64,000 nt of DNA from Schizochytrium sp. CCTCC M209059 (GCA_000818945.1 KN805395.1:1-64000), one strand, 5' to 3'. Positions 26,876 to 36,988 are shown, numbered from the stretch's first letter. Made by a program: numbers and translations. Notes: generated from the sequence alone by a model not told the origin.

Positions 26876-28310
26876 CCTTACCGCAGTCTCCGCACTGCTT
26901 CACCAGCTCGACGACACCGAGACGACTTTGTATGACACGTCGGGTGAAAAAGGCGCCCTTTCCGCGACCCCGTGCCGCGAGCTTTGATGGCTTTGGCGTG
27001 CGCTTTGCACCTCAGCCAGACAAGGCTCAGGTTGTCGCCTTTTCGGAATTTGCACGACAGAGCCCGCTCGCCGCTCGCACGCAACGTGGGGGGGAAAGAA
27101 CGAATGACCGGCCACTCCCCGGCCTTTACAGCTCTCGCCGCCTTCTGTGCCCCGGTGGGGCTCGACGAGAGTTCGCGTCTCCCCTGTATGTGTACCCAGC
27201 ACGTGGGGCGTCTTCGAGTCGAGTTGGGCTGGCCCGGTATGGCCGGCAGTCGAGTCGCACGCGGGCGAAGAAGAGCAGCGCAGGCCGCAGGCGCTCCCGC
27301 CAGCCGCGACTGGCCGACGCGTGACCTGCCCGCGCCAGCCGGCCAGCCGCGCCTGCTCGCTCGCACTCTGCAAGTGCACGTACCCGAGGTTGGAGAGTCG
27401 GCCCCCCGCGTCGAGACCGTCGTGCGCGGCTTGAGCTGCAGGCGCTCGCGAGACCTCTCGCGCGGCCTCGCTGCCGGGCTCTTCCCGCGTGGGGCGCCCG
27501 CGCGCGGCAGCGGGTGGGTGGGTTGGGTTGTTGGTTGGTTATTGGGTGCACTGATCGGGTTCGTCTGCATGGACGAGGCAGCGAGCGGGCGCCAGCACGA
27601 CCGACCGCCTGCAGACGGACACCTCGGCCGCGACTGGGCGCCAAGCGAGCAAGCAAGCGAGCAAGCAACTCGAAGCAAGCAAGATTGCCAGGCAAGGCAA
27701 ACCAAGAAGGAGGGCAAGCGGCGGCTGTGCGTGTGTCTCTCTGGGAAATGTACGTGTACCCGTGCTGCACAAGCGCGTCTTCGCGCGCGCCGTTGAGACC
27801 AAGGACGAAACTGAGTCAGCGTAGGCCAGGGAAGCTGGATGGCTGGCAGGCTGGATGGTTGCCAGCTAGCCCGCTGATCCATCGACGATCATGACGGCGC
27901 CGACGGCAACGACGACAACGATGACGCTGAGAACGACGACAAAGGGATTCCGACCGGTCTAATATGCGGACTGTTTCAGGCACGTTCCAGGAACTGTCCG
28001 TCTACGCATGATACGTTCTGTTCTGTTCTATCCACCATCTCGAGCTGTTTTTTTTTTCCCAAGACGCACATCTGGGTTGCCAGCGGGAGAACGCGTCCGG
28101 CACCTTTAGGGAACTTTTACGGCCCGTTCCGAGAAAGTTCGGGTGGCGATCGGCAGGGGCGTAGGGGTCCCTAGGCCGTGGCTATGCGGATCCTTCGCGG
28201 TGCGAGCAGGGCAGCCGCAGCGGCCTGGCGGCAGAATGGCATCTACCGCGACAGCCGCGCCGCGACGCAAGGCAACGCGCTGGAGCGTGCTGAGTTGGAC
28301 GCGCGACACG

Positions 28311-28346
28311 ACACGAGACGAGACGAGACGAGACGCGACGAGACGA
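28311..28346. repeat. (GAGAC)n pentamer array
   Basis: Tandem GAGAC/GCGAC units, about seven copies, in the leader region upstream of position 28526. Confidence 0.8.
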
Positions 28347-28423
28347 ATTCCGTGCGGCTTCGCGCGCGCTTCTAGGTTCCAGACCTCGCGCTGGGCAAGA
28401 CGAAAGAGACGACGCGATACAGA

Positions 28424-28453
28424 AGACGAGACGCGACGCGACGCGACGAGGAC
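28424..28453. repeat. (GACGC)n pentamer array
   Basis: Tandem GACGC/GACGA units, related to the array 100 bp to the left. Confidence 0.75.
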
Positions 28454-28525
28454 GAAGCGAAGGTGGCTAGCAAGCTATCTAGCTAGCGAGCTCTCTGCCG
28501 GGCCTCGGCCTGGACGTGGCGCATC

Positions 28526-29998
28526 ATGTCGAAGCAGGCCAGCAAGCGAGGCGGCGCTACGGTAGCGCCGGCGTCATCGCCGCTGCTGGGCCAACTCGAG
28601 CTCACGCAGCAGCCCGAGGCCGTCTTTTACAAGGATGAAGGCGGGCAGAAATGGTACTATCTGTTTGTCTTCTTTGTGGTCCGTGGCGAGCAAACTCCGG
28701 AGCTGAAACGCGCGTACGACAGGGTAGCGGACGGGCGCAGACGTATCCCAATTGATTGCACGCTGTTGTACGATAGCAACATGGAGCCTGTTGCAGATCA
28801 GAGTATACTCAATCTTCTTGGAAGCTCTCGCGAAGATGGTGAGGTCTCGGACGGGACGCCCGAGTTCGATGTGAGCAAGGGTACCGGCAGTGTGAGGTAT
28901 AGAATCAACAAGGTCAGTCTGCGCAAGGACAACCAAGGGTTCCGGCTCAAACTTCAATTGCGAGGCCTCGAAAACCTGATCAAACCCGTGGTGACGGAAG
29001 CAACGCAGGTCTTTTCCAAGCGCAAGCGGCTTCGCAAAGAGCATCGCGAGCCCGAGCAGCACAAGCGCACCAAGGTTGAGGTGCTCGCTCGACGCCGAAA
29101 TGAAGAGGTCGAGCGAAAACTTGCGCGGCAGTCGATGCAATCCACGCCGCTGATTCACCGCGTGCTCAGTGACCCCGCGCTCACCAAGGTCCCCGAGTAT
29201 CCAGAGATGCGTCAGCACGCCGAGGACGGGGAAATGTTCGAAGAGGTGGGCTTTCGACACGTCAAGCGTGGGCGCATGAGCGAGGGCGGTACCGAGGTCG
29301 TCGGTGACGACATTGGTGGATTGTTACCGCCTCAGCATCATGACGAGGATCCATTACTAGGCAGCCACAAACAGGGCTCTGCTCCGGATCTTGCAGCGGA
29401 GAATGCCGGTCTCCGCAAACGCGTTGCAGACATTGAATCCCGCATGGTCCATGTAGAGGAAAAGTTTGCGGAGCTTTTGGTTTTGCTGCAATTCTCGTTT
29501 CCCGCATACACGCCCGATGGCGAACACGAAGATGCAGTCGGGGAGGGTCCGGCTGGCCTACCGATCGCAGTGGGAGAATCATCGTTGAGAAACGCAACCA
29601 CAGTAAACGAGTCGCGGAATGGCAACGATGATTCACTTCGCAAGGTAAACCATTCATTACGCATTTCGGGTATGCCCTCGCTGCGAATCTCCAGCGCGCA
29701 GTCGTTTCCCCTTCGCGAACATTACGCCAGTCTTGGGAAGAGCTTTTCTGCCGGTAGCCACCACACCGGTGGTGCGGCGGAGAGGCTCTCACTTGCTTTG
29801 AGCCGCGGAAGAAACGGTGCGACGTCTGCCGAGGGCGGCGATGTTGAAGGCAACGCTGAGGGTGGCCATCTTGAGGACCATACCTCCGGGCTCGCCGGCG
29901 GCGTCGATGATTCTGCCGGTCTGAGCACCAACAACTCACTCCATCCTATTGCACCTGTGCTAAGTGCCAAGCATCGCAGCGCCAAGCGTCGCCGCTAA
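28526..29998 (+). CDS. Nuclear coiled-coil protein, possible DNA-binding regulator
   Basis: 490 residues, ATG start. Residues 20-170 form a beta-rich domain (WYYLFVFFVV, IPIDCTLLYDSNM, GSVRYRINKVSLRKDNQGFR) that closes on a strongly basic VFSKRKRLRKEHR stretch. This order of strands ending in an SKRK-type tail recalls Rel/STAT-type cores such as Dictyostelium CudA, but that is recall of a pattern, not an alignment. A bipartite nuclear signal is visible at about 165-190 and a second basic end is AKHRSAKRRR. A leucine-type coiled coil spans about 285-325 (LRKRVADIESRMVHVEEKF). The C-terminal half is Ser/Gly-rich and disordered. Localisation to the nucleus is likely; a role in transcription is inference. 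No introns. An alternative is an unrelated lineage-specific nuclear protein. Confidence 0.75.
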   Translation: MSKQASKRGGATVAPASSPLLGQLELTQQPEAVFYKDEGGQKWYYLFVFFVVRGEQTPELKRAYDRVADGRRRIPIDCTLLYDSNMEPVADQSILNLLGSSREDGEVSDGTPEFDVSKGTGSVRYRINKVSLRKDNQGFRLKLQLRGLENLIKPVVTEATQVFSKRKRLRKEHREPEQHKRTKVEVLARRRNEEVERKLARQSMQSTPLIHRVLSDPALTKVPEYPEMRQHAEDGEMFEEVGFRHVKRGRMSEGGTEVVGDDIGGLLPPQHHDEDPLLGSHKQGSAPDLAAENAGLRKRVADIESRMVHVEEKFAELLVLLQFSFPAYTPDGEHEDAVGEGPAGLPIAVGESSLRNATTVNESRNGNDDSLRKVNHSLRISGMPSLRISSAQSFPLREHYASLGKSFSAGSHHTGGAAERLSLALSRGRNGATSAEGGDVEGNAEGGHLEDHTSGLAGGVDDSAGLSTNNSLHPIAPVLSAKHRSAKRRR

Positions 29999-31688
29999 GT
30001 TCGCTGGGAACGGGGCTCTTCTTTTCTGACATTTCAGTATTCATGTTCATGGCTTGATTGGTCACGTACACTTGTGCTCTCGCCCCCCTCTCGTAGTCCC
30101 CAATTTGACTTGCTGACTTCTATGAGAAAAAGAAAAATGAATGCAAACTTACGATGGGTAACCCGTTGCGAGGAGGCCAGATGTTGCTATGCGAGTCGTG
30201 AGCTCTTCAACTTCGCGTCATCAATCGGAAGAATGACGCTTGATTTCCTTCCCGCCGTGCTCTTAAGCGCTTGGCGCTTTCTCGTCTAAAAGGGGAGAGA
30301 GAAGGTGAATCTTTGACGAGACCTGGCCTCCAAAATCTCCCGGGTCTGTTCGCGAGTCGCTGTCGGCATGAATTGATTTCAGGGAAACATGGAAGAAAAC
30401 AAAAACGCATGCGGCCACGTTCTCAGGTCCCATCCCAAGGATCATCGGGCTGGAGAAAGACCTTTTTCCTGCATGTTTGGCTGCTGCACTTTTGGAATCT
30501 CCCTGAGAGCTTGCAAACGCTGGTGTCCACTCATTACAACGACGGCGTCCAGGGTGGCCTGCTTGCTGCGCTTGTCGTAAGTTCGGGCTCGGCCGAGAGA
30601 GCGCACGCAGCTCAGGCTCACTGTTGGACGCGAAGCCCGCCTGTTCGCCCGCCCGCCCAGCCAGCCAACCAACCATCCAGCCACTATGGCCAATCGTCGC
30701 GTCAACCCCGCGTCCGTGATTCCAATTAGCCGTGCCTCCCGAAAACGCAGCTTCTCTCTTCTCTATAAAATAGTCAAAAAACGCGGATGATCGGGAAAGA
30801 GAATAGGGACAACGTCCACCACTGGCTACGGACGCGCGAGTCGGCGCGCGTCAAGCGGCGTGTCTCCGCATCTCCGGTCCTCGATGTGGCGTCCTGCTCA
30901 AGATGCAGGAGGTGAGCGCCAATCAAGGGTTTTTCGAGATGGTATGGTAGTATATTTCCTCTGCCTAATTCCGATTTGTGCTGCCAGCCAGGGAGTCTTT
31001 TCGTTTCGATTTGCTTCATCTTGCCCAAAACATGCGCCAGGCCTCGCTCGCTCACGCAAGCCGAGGCACCCAGTAAAAACAGGGAATCTGTGCACGCAAA
31101 AAAAGTGCTGTGTGTTTGGACCATCGAACGAGCTGTGAAGACTATATTCAAGCTATTGAACCACCGACCGTTGGTTTGCGCAGTCAACTGCAGCTGGTAG
31201 TGGTCATGCCATGAGATGACTGACACGTTAGAAATATCCCAGACCGACCGCGATGCGTCAAAAGATGCTTTGTACCCCTCGAAACTTCCAATAGTAGCGA
31301 TGAGACATATTATGAAAGGCGCTCGACCGCATCTTCTGTGAGGTAGAGAACAAGACTGCGTTGAGGCGCCGTGCACTTTGGGTGGCTCGCGCTCTGCACG
31401 CGCTGCACACTCGGACAGAACGAGAGCGTCTTAGTGGATGAATTTCTGGCACTGTGAAGTCAGGCGAAGTAAGCAGGCTGCTGCGATGGGAAGGTGCAGG
31501 AAGCAGCGAAAACGATGCGCGAGATGAGGGCCTGGTGAGCAATCGATCCGCACGGACTGGCCCGGCCCTGGCAGCCCGGCCCGGCCGACAGAGGGTCGCG
31601 TCGAGGACGAGAACTCAAACTCGAGACGCACGTTCTGACAGGTTGCTTGCTCGCCGCTCCTCGACGCTGCACAAAGCTGCTCGACAAG

Positions 31689-31745
31689 CACCACCACCAC
31701 CACCATCACCATCACCACCACCTCCACTGCCACCACCACCAGCAC
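31689..31745. repeat. (CAC/CAT)n trinucleotide array
   Basis: CAC units with interspersed CAT and one CTC/CTG break, about 18 units. Confidence 0.85.
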
Positions 31746-31928
31746 CATCATTGCCACGACTCCAACAGCAACGGTGACGGCGAGCGTGAAGCCAAAAGTA
31801 GACAAGTCGGCCTCTCGGCCTCTCGACCGCCCATTCGTTCGCGAGCAGCAAGCATAACGTGAAGCGGACACGGTTGCCGTGCGAGTGCACGCCAAGGGAC
31901 ATACGTTTCTCTAAAGGCAAAGACCGCA

Positions 31929-31955
31929 AGCGAGCGAGCGAGCGAGCGAGCGAGC
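31929..31955. repeat. (GCGA)n tetranucleotide repeat
   Basis: About six tandem GCGA units end 13 bases before the TPR gene start codon. Confidence 0.85.
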
Positions 31956-31967
31956 AACTCTGGCGTC

Positions 31968-34085
31968 ATGGGAAATAACATTGCTGTCGAGGCCCCTCTT
32001 GTACCCACGGTGCAGCGCACCGTGGCGAGCTGTACACCCGAGATCGACCTCGTTGACCTTGACGAGCATGATGTGAGAAAATTTTCGAGCTACACGGCAG
32101 GTACTGAGCATGAGCTGAGCACTACGGGCTCCGGGTCATCGTTCTCGAGCAAAAGTAGAGGGTCTTGGCGATCGAGCTTTTCGCAATCAAGAAAGAGCAT
32201 CGGCAAACGTCTCAGTCTCAAAAGCAAGGATGATCACAGCAACAATTTTATCAGATACTCGAGTATTCAGCTGGGAACTCTAGCAGGCCTCTGGCAAGAA
32301 GTCACTCAAGGCTTGCGAGCGGCTCAAGTCGAGCTCTTTGTCACGCGCACGCCGATCGGCAAAAACACTATCCCCGCAGGTACCACGGTAGGTCTTGTCG
32401 AGGTCATCGGAAAAAAGTATTTGGTCTCCGCTCCTTGGTTCACGAGCAACAACGGTTCCATTGAGGCCGACGAATCGCAGCTTGAAGCCAAACCACACAG
32501 CGAGTGGACTTTGCAGGACGTCTGCAACTTTATTGTGCTCCCCCTCACACAAGACGACAATTCGTTTTTTTCTGATTGGCTTCTTCCCGAGGCCGTTGGG
32601 GCTGCCTCTACCGGGACATATGTGAGCGCAGCGCACGACACTACAATGGACGGAATCGTCGACGCCCTCTTGCACCATTTTGCCGACCAGGGCATTCCCT
32701 CGTCGCGCGCATACGTGTGGATTGATGTTTTTTGCATCAAGCAATCGCAATTGTTTGGTCGCAAAAGTGGCGGCACGCTCGTTGCGAGCCGCAGTGATGC
32801 TTTCCTTTCGAACCTCGCTCCGGCAATGAAAAAATTCGACAGCACTGCACTTGTGGTCGACTCGTGGGATGCTCCACAGGCACTCACGCGAGCATGGTGC
32901 GTGTGGGAACTTTATGTCGGCGCGCTTGGGGGCCGCGAGCTTCATGTGCTCTTTACGCCCGAAAGCAGAATGTCCACGGCCAAGTGGTTGGAGACCGACA
33001 GCGGAATCTCACTTCTCAAGGCCGTAGAGTCAATGGGCATTCCCTCGCTCGATTGTGCCAGCGGGGCCGATCTCGCAGACCTGGTGGAGGGAATGAATCA
33101 AGTACGTGGCGGATTCTCCACCATCAAACGAGCAATCCACTCCCGCTTCAAGCGCTGGCTCATGCGTGATATCGAAGGAACCGTGCGCAGAACGCGCGAA
33201 GTATGCATTGATACCAAGGAGGACGAATCTTTTGCGTACATGCTTGCAAATGCGGGACGTTTCCTCCGCCAGATTGGCGAGTACCACAATGCGCTCAACT
33301 ACTTTCGCATCTGCCGTCAAGTTTACAAGCGAACGCGCGGCACGGAGGACGTCAATTATGGCGCTGCCTGCAACTCAATGGCGTCGGTACTTCGACACCT
33401 TGGAAAGTACGATGAGGCACTGGAGCTTTTCCGGGAAGATTTAGCCGTGGTCGAAGCGAACAACGGACCGCGTCATCACGAAGTGGCGCGAGTTTTGAAC
33501 AATATCGCGAATTGCTATGCAGAGCAGGGTGACTTCGTTGAGGCACTTAGGCTCTCTGGGGAGGCGCTCGACATTTTGCAAGAAACCGAGGGCGAGAGCA
33601 GCTTGGAGACTGCCGAAACCCTGCAGAACATGGCCATCATGTACATGCGCCAGGACGAGCACGTGCTCGCTCTTGAATATTACGAAAAAGTCCTCGACAT
33701 TTTGCGCGAGGTGCACGGGAAGAACTCGACGCAAATTGCAGACGTTCTTGTAAAAGTGGCCGGGGTGCATCTCAAGGCGGGCGATTCAGACAGAGCGCTT
33801 GACACGCTTGGAAAAGTCTTGTCCATGCGTCGTAAAGTGCTCGGCAAGCGGCATCATCACGTTGCCAAGACGTTGATTCTTATTGCAAAGGTCTACGAAG
33901 AGCGCCGGGAAATCGTGAGCGCTGTTGAACTCGCGCAGCAAGCCGTAGAGGTTTATGAAGAGGCTCTCGGTGCACACGACGCTGCTTCGCAAAGGGCACG
34001 ACGCTACATGAAGGAGCTTTCCTCCAGAGCATCCAAGGCCGCGACTAAGGCGAACATGCGCTCGTACATGCGCCAAAACATTTGA
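31968..34085 (+). CDS. TPR protein with HET/TIR-like N-terminal module
   Basis: 705 residues, ATG start, TGA stop. It begins MGNN, a possible N-myristoylation start. A Ser-rich linker (50-90) and a central alpha/beta domain (about 100-400) follow. The latter carries YVWIDVFCIKQSQ (249-261) and LTRAWCVWELYVG (306-318). This 'WIDxFCIxQ ... TRAWCxxE' pair is typical of HET/TIR-like Rossmann modules common in algae, fungi and stramenopiles. Residues about 420-690 hold six 42-residue TPRs of the kinesin-light-chain type (GKYDEALELFRE, GDFVEALRLSGEALDILQET). No NB-ARC or NACHT ATPase sits between the modules. The build resembles sensor-effector proteins of immunity or cell-death systems, but such a role is inference. 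TPRs would bind partners; the N-terminal module could be enzymatic or an interaction domain. Confidence 0.8.
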   Translation: MGNNIAVEAPLVPTVQRTVASCTPEIDLVDLDEHDVRKFSSYTAGTEHELSTTGSGSSFSSKSRGSWRSSFSQSRKSIGKRLSLKSKDDHSNNFIRYSSIQLGTLAGLWQEVTQGLRAAQVELFVTRTPIGKNTIPAGTTVGLVEVIGKKYLVSAPWFTSNNGSIEADESQLEAKPHSEWTLQDVCNFIVLPLTQDDNSFFSDWLLPEAVGAASTGTYVSAAHDTTMDGIVDALLHHFADQGIPSSRAYVWIDVFCIKQSQLFGRKSGGTLVASRSDAFLSNLAPAMKKFDSTALVVDSWDAPQALTRAWCVWELYVGALGGRELHVLFTPESRMSTAKWLETDSGISLLKAVESMGIPSLDCASGADLADLVEGMNQVRGGFSTIKRAIHSRFKRWLMRDIEGTVRRTREVCIDTKEDESFAYMLANAGRFLRQIGEYHNALNYFRICRQVYKRTRGTEDVNYGAACNSMASVLRHLGKYDEALELFREDLAVVEANNGPRHHEVARVLNNIANCYAEQGDFVEALRLSGEALDILQETEGESSLETAETLQNMAIMYMRQDEHVLALEYYEKVLDILREVHGKNSTQIADVLVKVAGVHLKAGDSDRALDTLGKVLSMRRKVLGKRHHHVAKTLILIAKVYEERREIVSAVELAQQAVEVYEEALGAHDAASQRARRYMKELSSRASKAATKANMRSYMRQNI

Positions 34086-34411
34086 TATATGTAGAAGTTA
34101 TTGTTGTATCAGTCTTTGTTTGAACAAGTAAAAGTAACGTAGTTTTCATAGCATCAACTGTTCATGCGATGAATAGGAGACACCAGCACTTTCGTAGGGG
34201 AACTCCATGCCTATGCAAGCTTGCGCCTCCTAGATCTCTTGGCGCAGTACGTCAACACGTAGAATGTTGGCGGCTTAATTATATTATCCTGCGCGAGCAA
34301 AATCGGATGGGATTTGCAAGCGTTGCAGTATACGCTTCACAACGCGGTGTTTTTATGCGAGAGAGAGAGAGAGAGAGAGAATGAATGGATAATAATAGCA
34401 CCATGGCAATG
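34086..34411. other. Convergent intergenic region
   Basis: 3' flanks of the TPR gene (+) and the pseudouridine synthase gene (-). It contains a GA microsatellite at 34359-34380. No gene is seen. Confidence 0.7.
34359..34380. repeat. (GA)11 microsatellite
   Basis: Perfect GA run about 30 bases beyond the pseudouridine synthase stop codon. Confidence 0.95.
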
Positions 34412-35731
34412 CTAGCCCGACTTTGGTGCAGGAATAACGCCATCAACGTAGGCTTCAGCGGGACGAAACACGCGCGCATGGGGCCACTGTGCGACGGCAC
34501 CATCAAACAGCGGGCTGCTGTAGAATACACGCACTAACGTAAGACCATTTGCAGGCGCTGCATTGAAGACAAGTTGTTCGCGCTGAATGCGGTCCTCGTC
34601 TTCTGGGGGATGGAGACCTTCTTTTTCGAGTGCCAAAGGCGTAAGACGGTCGCGTCCAATGTCGATGAGCGCTTGTGCAATGCACCGAACCATGAGATAG
34701 AGGAATTTCTCGCCTTCGACTACAATATGCACAAAATGGCCTTGGGGTTCATCTTGCGTCGAAAAATCGACATCGGCATCTGCTCGTGCTGTGCGTAGCA
34801 CGCGAATACGATGCAAAACGCGATGTGAGGTGAGACGGCCAGTCCGGTTCGCGCTTCGTGTGAAGAGACGAAAATTTCGGTACACGCCGCCCGCGAGGCA
34901 TTGGGCGGCGGTGTGCATGGTACAAGTATCGAGCGATCGAATCATGTCCTTGCGTGTTGCGCGTAAACCGGCGTTGTACATGTCAAAGTAGGCGCACTCA
35001 GTTTCTGGTGGGGCTGCGAGACCATCGTATATCGTGTACCGATAGCGCTTGCCGCGCACAGATCCTTGGACAGTCCATTGGTCGTTGTATTGAATTTGCT
35101 CGATACTCTGGATATGGACCCTCTGAGGCCCCAGGCGAGTCTGCACGGCAGCGCGAAGGCCGTGGAGATCTTTCGCCTCGGAGCGAGGTAGCCAGAGCGA
35201 AATAATCTGCTGCGCGGCGCTAACGCCAGTATCTGTTCGACTCGTGGCACTTAATGAAAATTGAGGCAGGGCGTGCCCGAATCGGGGTCCAAGAGCTAGT
35301 AGTTCGCTATCACCAGCAACGCGATCATGTGTATAGAGGCTGCCAACGATTGTAGAGCTGTTGTCGAGAAGGCCTAGCGCTTGAGCAAAGGCCTCCTCGA
35401 TAGCACCTTGCACTGTACGCAGCTCCCAAACGCCCGAGAACAACGTTCGTTGAAAGCCGTGAAAGTGTCTCCCGTCGTACGCAACGAGCGCGCGCACCTG
35501 CACACGGTCTTGACGCCGTGTGTGGGTGCCGCTGGTCTGGGCAACCTCATTCACCGCTTGGTGGCCCAGGGCCACTTGCTCTCGCTCCAAAGTAGCATCT
35601 TCACTTCGATCGGCGTGAGCGACCTGGGCGCCGTGAGCTGCTTTGGCGGCGGCAGCAACGAGGTCCTGTACGTCTGCGGTGCTCGGATGCACGTGCGAGC
35701 AGACAGTGCAAACTTTGCGTTTCTTCGCCAT
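34412..35731 (-). CDS. tRNA pseudouridine synthase, TruA family
   Basis: 439 residues from the first in-frame ATG (MAKKRK); the frame stays open eight codons further but only to a GTG. The TruA domain spans about 78-435. The catalytic aspartate is Asp167 in SRTDTGVSA. VAYDGRHFHGFQR (83-95) is the N-terminal family signature, and the RNA-binding KRYRYTIYD and FLYLMVRCIAQALIDIGRD blocks follow. The enzyme isomerises uridine to pseudouridine, usually in the tRNA anticodon arm (TruA/PUS3 positions 38-40 or PUS1 sites). Which PUS subtype this is cannot be decided. The basic N-terminus with Cys-x2-Cys (CTVC) could be nuclear or mitochondrial. The 80-residue N-terminal extension is longer than in bacterial TruA. 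No introns. Confidence 0.88.
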   Translation of the reverse strand: MAKKRKVCTVCSHVHPSTADVQDLVAAAAKAAHGAQVAHADRSEDATLEREQVALGHQAVNEVAQTSGTHTRRQDRVQVRALVAYDGRHFHGFQRTLFSGVWELRTVQGAIEEAFAQALGLLDNSSTIVGSLYTHDRVAGDSELLALGPRFGHALPQFSLSATSRTDTGVSAAQQIISLWLPRSEAKDLHGLRAAVQTRLGPQRVHIQSIEQIQYNDQWTVQGSVRGKRYRYTIYDGLAAPPETECAYFDMYNAGLRATRKDMIRSLDTCTMHTAAQCLAGGVYRNFRLFTRSANRTGRLTSHRVLHRIRVLRTARADADVDFSTQDEPQGHFVHIVVEGEKFLYLMVRCIAQALIDIGRDRLTPLALEKEGLHPPEDEDRIQREQLVFNAAPANGLTLVRVFYSSPLFDGAVAQWPHARVFRPAEAYVDGVIPAPKSG

Positions 35732-35786
35732 CAGCCGCCGCAGCAAACCATGCACAGGTTTCTGTGATTCTTGATTGGTGCATCTC

Positions 35787-35820
35787 CAGTATAGTACTAC
35801 GTAGTAGTATTACTATACTG
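35787..35820. repeat. Inverted repeat with inner palindrome
   Basis: Arms CAGTATAGTA (35787-35796) and TACTATACTG (35811-35820) are exact reverse complements around a 14-nt loop that itself contains CTACGTAG. It lies about 56 bp upstream of the pseudouridine synthase start codon. Confidence 0.85.
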
Positions 35821-35864
35821 CCAGATGAGATTGTCAAGACAACTTTTGGGGAGCTTCGAACCTT

Positions 35865-35910
35865 AGCAAGCAAGCAAGCAAGCAAGCAAGAGAGCAAGAG
35901 AGCAAGCAAG
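35865..35910. repeat. (AGCA)n tetranucleotide repeat
   Basis: AGCA/AGAG units, about eleven, ending in an AAGCTT-type hairpin with CTTGCTTTG. Confidence 0.85.
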
Positions 35911-36181
35911 CTTGCTTTGTGAAAGTCCAACAAGATTTGGGAGGGAGGAAGCCTAGGCCCTCTGCATCTACTAGTAGAGCAAGAAGGAAAATTTGCAATA
36001 AAAGGTGAAACAAAACGCCAAAAGAAATGGGTGACGCGAACAGTGATCAAAAGGGCTAAGGGATGGAGGCCACCCACGGTAGAAGCACCGCTCTCCTTTG
36101 AGACAGTAAACGGGCATTGGAAAGAGAAAAGGTCCATTCACCACCCGTGATGTTGTGGGTCTGCACCTTCGTGGTTTAGAT

Positions 36182-36988
36182 TTAATTGTACGTGGTGGGC
36201 TGGGTGCCAGTGACAACGCCGGCCTCCTGCTGCTGCACGCGGGCGCGGTACTCCTTGTCGTAGTCGTAGCGGTTCGTGCAGATGATGACGCAGGTGGCAA
36301 TGAGCGCGATGAGGAGAATGACAGCAAGCACGATGAGAGTGATGCCAACGGGAAGAAGGTTGTCGTTGAGGAAGGTCGAGAACAACTCGTGAAAGACAAT
36401 AGGGCTCGAGCAGCCGCCGGTCGAGCTCACCACCGTGACATCATCGATCGTGGTCTGCTCGAGGGCGTTGCAAAAGCTGTCGCCAACATGGATGTCATCA
36501 AAGGAGGACTCGTCGTAGACGCAGGCATAGGCCCTGTTCACGTCAGCGCAGAGAGGGGCCTCATCGGAAGTGTAGTCCGGAACGCAGCACTGGTCGTAGA
36601 CGGCCATCTCGAAGTCGTTCACCTTTTGGGTAGCCTCGTCAATGGTAGCGTTGTTGTTGTCGATGTCATCGAGAAGGTCGAGGTAGAGGATGAGAGCAGA
36701 GCCGAGCGCGAGCACGACAATGGTGGAAAAGGTCATGACGACCCAGAACACGACGAGGGCCGGCTTGTTCTGGTTGCGCACGCCGAAGCAGCCGAGGATG
36801 CCCACAATGAAGATAAGAGCGCCCACGATGACGCCGCCATACGGGGCGACCGAGTTGATGTTGTCGAGGACATCCTTGTACTCAACAACGGCGTAAACGC
36901 CGAGGCCGAGGATCACCAGGCCGAGGACGCACAAGAACGAGTTAATGGCCAAGAGGTACTTTCGGGAGGCCTCGGAGCAGCAGCCCAT
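36182..36988 (-). CDS. Tetraspanin
   Basis: 268 residues from the ATG of MGCCSEASRK. Four membrane segments are at about 12-34, 51-70, 77-103 and 211-237. The large extracellular loop (104-210) holds the Cys-Cys pair at 134-135, further cysteines at 147, 156, 173 and 193, and an N-glycosylation site at NAT (113). The canonical CCG is here CC-Val, as in divergent protist tetraspanins. Cys3 and Cys4 are likely palmitoylation sites. The cytosolic tail ends in QPTTYN. Tetraspanins organise membrane microdomains with partner receptors or proteases; no specific partner can be named. In-frame codons upstream of this ATG start at GTG and read as leader. No introns. Confidence 0.9.
   Translation of the reverse strand: MGCCSEASRKYLLAINSFLCVLGLVILGLGVYAVVEYKDVLDNINSVAPYGGVIVGALIFIVGILGCFGVRNQNKPALVVFWVVMTFSTIVVLALGSALILYLDLLDDIDNNNATIDEATQKVNDFEMAVYDQCCVPDYTSDEAPLCADVNRAYACVYDESSFDDIHVGDSFCNALEQTTIDDVTVVSSTGGCSSPIVFHELFSTFLNDNLLPVGITLIVLAVILLIALIATCVIICTNRYDYDKEYRARVQQQEAGVVTGTQPTTYN

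Larger units (their letters stand above)
26876..28525. other. GC-rich divergent intergenic region
   Basis: 1.65 kb between the PLC-like (-) and nuclear-protein (+) starts. Very GC-rich DNA leaves frames of 270-330 codons open on both strands at once. Their translations are Arg/Ala/Pro/Ser-rich with no recognisable domain, so they are taken as non-coding. It holds a TTGG-rich tract near 27510-27545, GCAAGC-type repeats near 27650-27690 and two GACGA pentamer arrays. Confidence 0.55.
29999..31967. other. Long intergenic region
   Basis: About 2 kb with no supported gene. A 200-codon frame on the minus strand (30774-31376) begins at a GTG and has no recognisable domain. The right half holds a CAC/CAT array and a GCGA array next to the TPR gene start, probably within its leader. 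Confidence 0.55.
35732..36181. other. Intergenic between two minus-strand genes
   Basis: Upstream of the pseudouridine synthase and downstream of the tetraspanin stop. It holds an inverted repeat at 35787-35820, an AGCA array at 35865-35910 and a CTACTAGTAG palindrome near 35968. No gene is seen. Confidence 0.65.

Noticed and set aside
26878..27882. 334-codon minus-strand and overlapping 274-codon plus-strand frames
   Set aside because: Overlap each other, are Arg/Pro/Ser-rich and have no domain; typical of GC-rich non-coding DNA.
30774..31376. 200-codon minus-strand frame in the 2-kb gap
   Set aside because: Begins at GTG, has no ATG near its start and no recognisable domain.
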